Source: Oxalobacteraceae bacterium OTU3CAMAD1
GTDB lineage: Bacteria > Pseudomonadota > Gammaproteobacteria > Burkholderiales > Burkholderiaceae_D
Direction: 5' to 3'
Assembly (NCBI GenBank): GCA_024123915.1
Contig: CP099650.1
Location: 6,944,001 to 7,008,000, forward strand
Length of the DNA: 64,000 bases
Both the position numbers and the translations under genes were made by a program. Shown piece after piece: positions 1 to 6,280 of the stretch; position 1 is the stretch's first letter, and each line of letters starts with the position of its first letter. The notes beneath the pieces were generated by a model. That model saw only the letters and a list, made by a program, of their open reading frames with translations. It made no database searches and had not been told where the DNA came from.

Positions 1-1098
1 ATCCATATTCTGGAAGGCCGCGAGACCATTCTGCTGAACATCGATGAAGTGATCCACATCATCCGCAACTCGGACGAACCGAAAGCGGCACTGATGGAGC
101 GCTTCCGCCTGTCGGACATCCAGGCCGAAGACATCCTGGAAATCCGCCTGCGCCAACTGGCGCGTCTCGAAGCGATCAAGATTCAGCAGGAACTGGCCGA
201 ACTACGTAAAGAGAAGCAGCTGCTGCAGGACCTGCTCGACAATCCATCGTCGATGAAGCGCGCCATCATCAAGGAAATCGAAGCCGACACCAAGCAATAC
301 GGCGACGCACGCCGCACCTTGATCGAAGAAGCGCAGAAAGCCGTGGTCGAACAGAAGGTGGTGGACGAACCGGTCACCGTCATCATTTCGGAAAAAGGAT
401 GGATACGCGCGCGCACCGGCATCGGCCACGACGCCACGCAGTTCACGTTCAAGGCAGGCGACACGCTGTATGGCGCGTTCGAGTGCCGCACGGTCGACAA
501 CCTGCTCGCTTTCGGCAGCAACGGCAAGGTGTACTCGGTACCCGTGGCCGCGCTGCCCAACGCGCGTGGCGACGGCGTGCCGATCACCACCCTGATCGAC
601 CTGGCTTCCGGCGCCCGCATCCAGCATTACTTCGCCGGTCCCGCCGCCACGCAGCTGATGATGGCCACCAGCGCGGGCTTCGGCTTCATCGCCAAAGCCG
701 GCGACATGGTCAGCCGCATCAAGGGCGGCAAGGCGTTCGTCACCCTGGACGAGGGTGACGTACCGCTGCCACCGGCGGTGGTGGCGGAAGGCGCCAGCGC
801 GGTCGCGGTCTTGTCGGCCAACGCGCGGGTGCTGGTGTTCGGCATGGACGAAATGAAGGTGCTGACCAATGGCGGCCGTGGCGTCATCCTGATGGAGCTG
901 GACGACAAGGAGACCTTGATCGCGGCCAAACCGATCAGCCAGAAAGGCGTGATCGTCTCCGGTATCGGACGTGGCGGCAAGGCGCAGGAAGAGCGTCTGT
1001 CGGCATCGGCACTGGCTGTCCACTTCGGCAAGCGCGCGCGCAAAGGCAAAGCGCTGGCGACCAAAATCAAACCCACATCGCTGACGCCTATTACCTAG
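1..1098 (+). CDS. parC: DNA topoisomerase IV subunit A, C-terminal part (5' truncated by window edge)
   Basis: The frame is open from base 1, so the GTG at 49 is internal and the gene starts outside the window; about 365 residues are visible. ParC with ParE forms topoisomerase IV, which decatenates replicated chromosomes. The visible part begins in the long helical region after the breakage-reunion core (RLSDIQAEDILEIRLRQL, about residues 37-54 here) and continues into the beta-pinwheel DNA-wrapping domain (repeated blades such as VDNLLAFGSNGKVYSVP and GGRGVILMEL). The length and the QAEDILEIRLRQL segment fit ParC better than GyrA, which would carry a longer tail with a GyrA box. It is followed by a repeat and a bidirectional terminator shared with the convergent gene. 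Confidence 0.9.
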   Translation: MHILEGRETILLNIDEVIHIIRNSDEPKAALMERFRLSDIQAEDILEIRLRQLARLEAIKIQQELAELRKEKQLLQDLLDNPSSMKRAIIKEIEADTKQYGDARRTLIEEAQKAVVEQKVVDEPVTVIISEKGWIRARTGIGHDATQFTFKAGDTLYGAFECRTVDNLLAFGSNGKVYSVPVAALPNARGDGVPITTLIDLASGARIQHYFAGPAATQLMMATSAGFGFIAKAGDMVSRIKGGKAFVTLDEGDVPLPPAVVAEGASAVAVLSANARVLVFGMDEMKVLTNGGRGVILMELDDKETLIAAKPISQKGVIVSGIGRGGKAQEERLSASALAVHFGKRARKGKALATKIKPTSLTPIT

Positions 1099-1110
1099 CG
1101 CTGCGGGTTT

Positions 1111-1137
1111 GGGGTCGGACCCTGCGGGTCCGACCCC
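1111..1137. repeat. Palindromic extragenic repeat, GGGGTCGGACCC type
   Basis: Perfect 12-base arms GGGGTCGGACCC (1111-1122) and GGGTCCGACCCC (1126-1137) surround a 3-base loop, preceded by TGCGGGTTT. Related elements, often also next to GCGGGTTT, lie at 11858, 13913, 54726 and 57889. It sits just after the parC stop and looks like a REP-type element, not a terminator, because no T-run follows it. Confidence 0.75.
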
Positions 1138-1172
1138 GCCTTGCATTGCGGGTTTGCATGCGATCGAAAAGC

Positions 1173-1205
1173 GAAAAAAAAAGACGGGCAAGCCCGTCTT
1201 TTTTC
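1173..1205. terminator. Bidirectional rho-independent terminator
   Basis: Perfect stem AAGACGGGC / GCCCGTCTT (1181-1189 and 1192-1200), flanked by an A-run on the left and a T-run on the right. It can stop transcription from parC on the plus strand and from the Ala/Lys-rich gene on the minus strand. Confidence 0.8.
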
Positions 1206-1218
1206 TATTGCGCGCTAA

Positions 1219-1698
1219 TTAATGCTTAGCGGCGGCTTCTTTGACTTCGGCAGCCGATTTGGCTTTCACCGCGTCGGTCTTGTTGGCGGCCAGCGCTTTG
1301 TCTTCGGTGGCGTCAACGGTTGCCTTGATCGCTTTGGCGTCGGCTTTCACGGCCTTTTTGTTGGCCTTTTCTTCGGCTTTAGCGATGTTCTTTTCGCCTT
1401 TGGCGGCAGCTTTGGCTTTGTCTTCTGGATCAGCCTTGGCGATTTTTTCGTTCGCTTTGGCGGCTTCCACGTTTACTTTAGCCTGGGCTTCGTCGTGGGT
1501 CTGATTGGCTTTGGCGACAGCCTTGTTGGCTTTTTTGTCTGCTTTAGCGTCAGCTTTCAGCTCTTTCTGCTCGGCCTTGGCGACGTCCTTGTTGGCTTCT
1601 TGCTGCGCCTTGGTGACTTCGGTGGTTTGCGCAGGGGTTTGTGCGAAAGCAGCGGTTGCGAACAGGCCGGCGATCAGGGTAGCGATGATTTTGCTCAT
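1219..1698 (-). CDS. Secreted Ala/Lys-rich low-complexity protein
   Basis: 159 residues. The ATG at 1698 is preferred over an upstream in-frame TTG because GAGAGGAAATATC gives a Shine-Dalgarno at normal spacing. It starts with a Sec signal peptide (MSKIIATLIAGLFATAAFA, cleavage near AFA-Q), so the mature protein is periplasmic or secreted. The rest is almost only A, K, E, D, N and Q in irregular runs (KADKKANKAVAKANQ and similar), predicted to form a long charged helix or coiled coil. No catalytic motif is visible. Comparable repetitive proteins are annotated as TolA-like or histone-like by composition alone, which is not evidence of function. It is monocistronic, with its own terminator at 1173-1205. 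Confidence 0.75.
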   Translation of the reverse strand: MSKIIATLIAGLFATAAFAQTPAQTTEVTKAQQEANKDVAKAEQKELKADAKADKKANKAVAKANQTHDEAQAKVNVEAAKANEKIAKADPEDKAKAAAKGEKNIAKAEEKANKKAVKADAKAIKATVDATEDKALAANKTDAVKAKSAAEVKEAAAKH

Positions 1699-1735
1699 GA
1701 TATTTCCTCTCAAGTTTAATTTGGATGCGTTCTTA

Positions 1736-1764
1736 TCTTATTAAAGCAAGGCCTCCGGCCTTGC
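1736..1764 (-). terminator. Probable terminator of the M64 peptidase gene
   Basis: Inverted repeat GCAAGGCC / GGCCTTGC (1746-1764, 3-base loop) followed, on the minus strand, by TTTAATAA. It lies about 90 bases past the M64 stop codon. A separate 14-base palindrome GTACGGTACCGTAC at 1834-1847 lies between the two. Confidence 0.5.
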
Positions 1765-1856
1765 CTGCGTTGCGCTCTTGTTTAGAAGCGCCAGATCACG
1801 TATCCAGAATAGCAACCCAAGCCGATGAGCTCTGTACGGTACCGTACTAAAACCGA

Positions 1857-3308
1857 TTATTCGCTTTTCGGCCGGGAGTAGAGGTCGATGATGGTGCTGA
1901 TCCCGTCCGCGCACACCGAACAGAATTTATCGCTGCGATCGAACATGATGCACTGCATCTCGGGACGGTAATACCCCTTGGCCTCGTAGTTCGCTCCCTC
2001 GAACGCGCCCACCGTGTGGCGGTGCGGATCACGGGAGAACAGTTCATTGGTGTGCTGCAGGTCCTTGTGGAACAAGGCGCTCATCTCCGATTCCGGCCGG
2101 TTGGCCTGGCGCAGCGCGACACGCTCCTTCTGATACGCGCGCGATGCCGCCTCGTATTCGTCCTTCTTCCACGGCGTCGGCAACGGCGTGCCCTCCTTGA
2201 CGAACTTCTTCCACTTCACATTGGCCGGATCATGCAGCGCCGTAGCATTCGGCTCCCACGGTTCCTGGCGCGTGGCGCCGCCCGTGGCGTAGGCCACCGG
2301 CGAGGTGTAGTACTCGTCGGCCAGCCCGGCGAAGTGGTGGCCGAATTCGTGCACGAACAGATAGTTGGCCCAATCGTTGTTGGCCGCCGCTGTGCTGAAC
2401 TGGCCGAAGATGCCGCCACCGCCATAGGTGTCGTTGTTGACGAGGATCTCGATGAATTCATACGGCGCGTTCTGCGCAAGTTCGCGCAGCGCGCGGTTGT
2501 CGGTGGTCAGCACATAACGCTCGCTGCCGAAGATGTCGTAGCGGGTGCCCAGCGGCGAGGCGTGATGCACGCCGGTCGACGGACGCGACACGCCCGATTC
2601 CTGCGTCGGCAAAGCCAGCGCCCAAACGTTGAAGTCCTTGGCGCGCTCCTTGAACGGCGAGGTGTTGAACAGATGGTCGGCCAGGCGGCGCGCGGTGGCC
2701 TCGAACTTCTTCATCTCCCCGGCCGTGTAGCCGTCGCCCAGAATCAGCAGATCGACCTTGTCCTTCGAGGGGCCGTTGACGCGGATGCCGATCGGCTTGG
2801 CCGGCGCGGGCGCCTGTTTGCGCACCACATCCATCGCGTCGGTATCGACGCTGGTCGTCCAAACCACCGAAAAGGCGCCGCGTTCGTCGCGCTTGAGGAT
2901 GCGCACCTTCACCGGCTTGTCCGGTTTCGGAAAGCGCACCGACTCCTGGAAGCCGCGATTGGTCTTGCCGGCTTCCTCGGTGCTGGCCCACTCCGCGAAG
3001 ACGGTCGAAAAACCGCGCGAGTACAGCACCTTGCCGGATGCGGCGTCGACCACCTCCACCAGGTTGTTACCACGATTGGTATCGTCGATGGTGCGGCGCA
3101 TGTCGCCCGGCCACGGCAACGGCTCGATCACCACGCGCTCCATCGCGTACTGCTCGTTGAGCGCGTTGCCGCTGTGGATGTAGTCGAGACGGACGGTGGC
3201 CGGCTGGCCGCCCGCAGCAGGCGCTGCCGCCAACGCGGGAACGGCGCCTACGGACAACGCCAATAACAGCGCCGAGACAAAGCGGCGGGAGTGAACGAAG
3301 AGGCTCAT
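1857..3308 (-). CDS. Secreted zinc peptidase, M64 (IgA peptidase-like) family
   Basis: 483 residues with an N-terminal signal peptide ending near ALAAA, so the enzyme is exported. The middle holds VDLLILGDGYT (the start of the M64 domain) and the zinc site HEFGHHFAGLADEYY, with H320, E321, H324 and probably D331 as ligands and catalytic base. Residues about 30-150 form an N-terminal beta-rich domain seen in M64 proteins. M64 is named for a Clostridium IgA protease, but most members have unknown substrates. It is on the same strand as the two cyanophycinase-like genes and is separated from them by a 188-base spacer holding a 10-base phased repeat (3378-3462). Its contribution to that locus is unproven; it may trim protein substrates. 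Confidence 0.8.
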   Translation of the reverse strand: MSLFVHSRRFVSALLLALSVGAVPALAAAPAAGGQPATVRLDYIHSGNALNEQYAMERVVIEPLPWPGDMRRTIDDTNRGNNLVEVVDAASGKVLYSRGFSTVFAEWASTEEAGKTNRGFQESVRFPKPDKPVKVRILKRDERGAFSVVWTTSVDTDAMDVVRKQAPAPAKPIGIRVNGPSKDKVDLLILGDGYTAGEMKKFEATARRLADHLFNTSPFKERAKDFNVWALALPTQESGVSRPSTGVHHASPLGTRYDIFGSERYVLTTDNRALRELAQNAPYEFIEILVNNDTYGGGGIFGQFSTAAANNDWANYLFVHEFGHHFAGLADEYYTSPVAYATGGATRQEPWEPNATALHDPANVKWKKFVKEGTPLPTPWKKDEYEAASRAYQKERVALRQANRPESEMSALFHKDLQHTNELFSRDPHRHTVGAFEGANYEAKGYYRPEMQCIMFDRSDKFCSVCADGISTIIDLYSRPKSE

Positions 3309-3377
3309 GGGATTCCTGGCAAACGGTTGAAAACGTGACCGTTATTTTAGGTTGTTGCCGGTTCAGTGCCGCGAAAT

Positions 3378-3462
3378 TTAGTATGGTTTAGCGTCACGCG
3401 CGGCAATTTTAGTAAGGAATAGCGCGGGCTAGCAAGGGTTAGCAAAGATTAGCGGCATTTAG
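3378..3462. repeat. Helically phased TTAG/CTAG decamer array upstream of the M64 gene
   Basis: NTAG tetramers start at 3378, 3388, then 3409, 3419, 3429, 3439, 3449 and 3459: six consecutive copies spaced exactly 10 bases, plus two more 10 apart, separated by a gap of 21 (two turns). The base after TAG is mostly C or T, then G or A; the other positions vary. The array fills the spacer between the end of one cyanophycinase gene and the start of the M64 gene (both minus). A TpA step once per helical turn favours DNA bending, so this may be a curved or multi-site operator. Confidence 0.7.
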
Positions 3463-3496
3463 TAAAAGCGATTTTTAGCGCCCCCGCCCTCCCCGC

Positions 3497-4768
3497 CTAG
3501 TTTTCCCGCGTCGTCATCGACTGGCCGATGTCGAGCGGACGGATATCGAGCCGGACGTTGAGGATCGAGTAGCTTTGCGCCGCAGCCGACGCCGACGCGT
3601 AGCCGACGCTGTCGCGCGTTTTGCTGAAGGTGAACTGGAATCCCAGCTCCGGCAGCAGCGATTGCGGGCCGCTGGTGGCGATGCCAATCGCTTCGACGCG
3701 GCGGTTGACGATCAGGCTTTCCATCAGTTCCACCACAGCGTTGCGGCCCAGGATATCGGGCGAGAACACCGGCTGGTGCAGCACCGCGTGCTCCGCCCGC
3801 AGCCGGCCGCCGGCCTTGGCCTCGGACGGCGTGAAGACATGCGAAGCCAGGTCGTAGCGGTCACCCCGATCCAGATAGCTGATCACCGCGTTGGAGACGT
3901 TGAAGCCAGCGCTGGCGGCATCGGTGGTGGCGCGCGACAGGTCGATCAGCAGCGCGCCCTTGTGGCCGACGATTTCCACGTTGCGGCGGCTGTCGACCAC
4001 CATCGCCGTATTCTCGTCGATCCCCAGCCCGAACTTGTAGCCTTTCTTGAGCATGGCCGGGATCATGCGGGCGAAGCGTCCGCGCACCAGCAGGTGCTGG
4101 TCGACGAAGACGTCGTCGCCAATGAAGCCCAGGCCGGGCGCGATTTCACGGCCGTCGTTGACGCCGCCGCGCAGCATACCGAACACCGAACGCGGCGCAT
4201 AAAACATGGTGCTGCTCATGATGGCGGCGCCGGCGCTGTCGCCGGCCACCACGCCGCCGTTGCGGTAGACGTCCCACACCGCCTCCAGCACCGCGCTGCG
4301 GCTGCCGTCCTCGCGCACCAGCGCGTGCGTGATGCGGGACTGGTCGCCGCCGGAGAAGAACACGCCGCCGGCGCCGCGCACGGCCGCCGCCAGCTCGCCA
4401 TCCTCGGCCACCTGGCGGAAATCGCTGCCGTCCAGGCGCACCGCCAGCGGCACCACGAAGGCGGCGGCGCCATAGCCATTGAGACGCTCGACGATCCTGT
4501 CGCCGGTCCGCTGCGGATCGGCCGCCGCCGACGGCAGCACGGCGATGCGCGCGCCCGGTCCGCCGGCCAGCGCGACGATGCGCTGCCAGACGTCGGCGTT
4601 GTCGCCCCGCAGGCCGCCGCCGATGATCACCAGCGAACCCTTGGGAGCGGCCGGCGCCGGCTTGGCCGCCGATACAGGCGCCGCCATGCCGGCGGCGCCC
4701 TCCAGCGGAACGGCCAGCATCAGGACCGCCCCGATCAGGTGCTTCAACATGGTGCCCGGTGTGCGCAT
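3497..4768 (-). CDS. Secreted cyanophycinase-like serine hydrolase (peptidase S51), paralogue 1
   Basis: 423 residues. The ATG at 4768 has GGGGAGG nine bases upstream. The N-terminus is a signal peptide (hydrophobic LIGAVLMLAVPLEGAAG), so it acts outside the cytoplasm. S51 marks are the start of the fold SLVIIGGGLRGDN, the FFSGGDQ segment, the nucleophile elbow GDSAGAAIM, the FVDQHLLVRGR block with the presumed catalytic His, and GIDENTAMVV. Cyanophycinases cut the Asp-Arg polymer cyanophycin into beta-Asp-Arg dipeptides; the length resembles extracellular CphE-type enzymes, not the roughly 270-residue cyanobacterial CphB. It follows paralogue 2 in the same direction after a terminator-like hairpin. 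Other S51 activities (dipeptidase E) are less likely because of size and context. Confidence 0.8.
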   Translation of the reverse strand: MRTPGTMLKHLIGAVLMLAVPLEGAAGMAAPVSAAKPAPAAPKGSLVIIGGGLRGDNADVWQRIVALAGGPGARIAVLPSAAADPQRTGDRIVERLNGYGAAAFVVPLAVRLDGSDFRQVAEDGELAAAVRGAGGVFFSGGDQSRITHALVREDGSRSAVLEAVWDVYRNGGVVAGDSAGAAIMSSTMFYAPRSVFGMLRGGVNDGREIAPGLGFIGDDVFVDQHLLVRGRFARMIPAMLKKGYKFGLGIDENTAMVVDSRRNVEIVGHKGALLIDLSRATTDAASAGFNVSNAVISYLDRGDRYDLASHVFTPSEAKAGGRLRAEHAVLHQPVFSPDILGRNAVVELMESLIVNRRVEAIGIATSGPQSLLPELGFQFTFSKTRDSVGYASASAAAQSYSILNVRLDIRPLDIGQSMTTREN

Positions 4769-4785
4769 GGTGGCCGCCTCCCCAA

Positions 4786-4832
4786 ATAAAAAGGGACGGC
4801 GCTTGGGGTGCCGTCCCTTTCGCCGTCCCTTT
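4786..4832 (-). terminator. Terminator or attenuator hairpin with a duplicated 5' arm
   Basis: On the minus strand AAAGGGACGGC occurs twice in tandem (4832-4822 and 4820-4810), followed by one complementary arm GCCGTCCCTTT (4800-4790) and a T-rich tract. Either 5' copy can pair with the single 3' arm, giving loops of about 9 or 21 bases. The hairpin ends roughly 10 bases before the Shine-Dalgarno of cyanophycinase 1, leaving no room for a separate promoter, so partial read-through is implied. Confidence 0.7.
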
Positions 4833-4853
4833 CAATATAACCCGGTTTGCCCG

Positions 4854-6173
4854 CTACCGGTATCGGTAAAGCGGCTGCTGGAGCTGGATCGGCCGGATGT
4901 CCATCCTCAGTTTGAGCACCGAATACGCCTCCACCTCGGTGGAGCTGTAACCGACGCTGTTGATGGTTTTACTGAACCGGAACTCGAATCCCAGGTCCGG
5001 CGACGAGTCGCGCGGATTGCCGAAGGCGATGCCGATGGCCTCCTGCTGGGCGTTGTCGATCAGGTTCACCATCAGGTCCAGCACCGCGTTGTTACCGAGG
5101 ATGTCGTTGGTGTAGACGGTGCCGCGCATGTCCGGCTGGTTCGGATCGAGCTTGTTGTCGGCCTTGTCGGCCGACGGCGTGAACTCGCGCGAGACCAGGT
5201 TGAATTTGTCGCCCCGGTCCAGATAACTGATGGTGGCGTTGCTAATATTGAAACCCTTGATGCCACGGTCGGTGATCGCCGCCGACAAATCGAGCAGCAG
5301 CGCGCCGCTGTAGCCGATGATTTCCACGTCGCGGCGGGCGTTGACCACCATCGCGCTGTTCTCGTCGATGCCCAGGCCGATCTGATAACCTTTTTTCAAC
5401 ATCACCGGGATCATGCGGGCGAAGCGGCCGCGCACCAGCAAATGCTGGTCGACGAAGACGTCGTCGCCGATGAAGCCCAGGCCCGGGGCGATCTCGTTGC
5501 CGTCGGTGACACCCTGTTTGAGCATGTCCAGGGTCGCCTTGGCGTCGTAGAACATGGTGGTGCTCATGATGGCCGCGCCGGCGCTGGAGCCGGCCACCAC
5601 GCCGCCGTCGCGGTAGACGTCCCACACCGCCTCCAGCGCCAGCGTGCGCGAGCCGTCCGGGCGCACCAGCGCCTTGGTGATGCGGGCCTGGTCGCCGCCG
5701 GTGAAGTAGATGCCGGTGGCCGAATGGATCAGCGCCACCACCTCCGGGTCCTCGGCGGCCTTGCGGTAATCGCTGTTGGGCAGGGTTACGCCGAGCGGGA
5801 TGAAGAACGCCTGGGCGCCATATTGATTGAGTTTGTTAACCGTGTTTTGCGCCGATTTTTCCGGATTGATCGAGGCCGAGCCGAACACGCCGATGCGCGC
5901 GCCACGCCCGCCGGCCAGCTGCACGATGCGCTGCCAGACTTCCGCGTTGTCGGCGCGCAGGCCGCCGCCGATGACGACCAGGTTGCCCGCCGGCGGCGCC
6001 AGCACGGGCTTGGGCGGCGGCACCGCCTTGGCCGGCTTGCTGGCCTTGGTCCCCGACTGCGCCTTGGCCGACGACGTGGCGGCCGCTCCCTGGGCCGCAT
6101 GCGCACTGACGCCGGCGAACACCAGCAGCCAAAGCAAGCAAAGGCGCTGGAACGTAGAACCTGTAAATTTCAT
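4854..6173 (-). CDS. Secreted cyanophycinase-like serine hydrolase (peptidase S51), paralogue 2
   Basis: 439 residues, clearly homologous along its whole length to the next gene downstream: NLVVIGGGLRADN, YFTGGDQARI, GSSAGAAIMS with the nucleophile Ser, FVDQHLLVRGRFARMI and GIDENSAMVV are all shared. A signal peptide ends near VSAHA-A, followed by a low-complexity Ala/Ser/Pro linker to about residue 60. The pair looks like a tandem duplication that has since diverged, most at the C-terminal ends and at the residue before the nucleophile (S here, D in paralogue 1). It should release beta-Asp-Arg from extracellular cyanophycin. It lies 107 bases downstream of the TonB receptor gene on the same strand. 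Confidence 0.8.
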   Translation of the reverse strand: MKFTGSTFQRLCLLWLLVFAGVSAHAAQGAAATSSAKAQSGTKASKPAKAVPPPKPVLAPPAGNLVVIGGGLRADNAEVWQRIVQLAGGRGARIGVFGSASINPEKSAQNTVNKLNQYGAQAFFIPLGVTLPNSDYRKAAEDPEVVALIHSATGIYFTGGDQARITKALVRPDGSRTLALEAVWDVYRDGGVVAGSSAGAAIMSTTMFYDAKATLDMLKQGVTDGNEIAPGLGFIGDDVFVDQHLLVRGRFARMIPVMLKKGYQIGLGIDENSAMVVNARRDVEIIGYSGALLLDLSAAITDRGIKGFNISNATISYLDRGDKFNLVSREFTPSADKADNKLDPNQPDMRGTVYTNDILGNNAVLDLMVNLIDNAQQEAIGIAFGNPRDSSPDLGFEFRFSKTINSVGYSSTEVEAYSVLKLRMDIRPIQLQQPLYRYR

Positions 6174-6280
6174 GTTGCCCTTCCAATGATGAAACCGGCG
6201 CCGGGGCTTGCGCGCGGCGCCGTGGTAATACAGATGATACCAATCAATTACTTAAGCATGTATTACATTGTGGGGGGCTT

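Noticed and set aside
3475..3478. A further TTAG as ninth member of the phased array
   Set aside because: It is 16 bases from the previous copy and breaks the 10-base phase.
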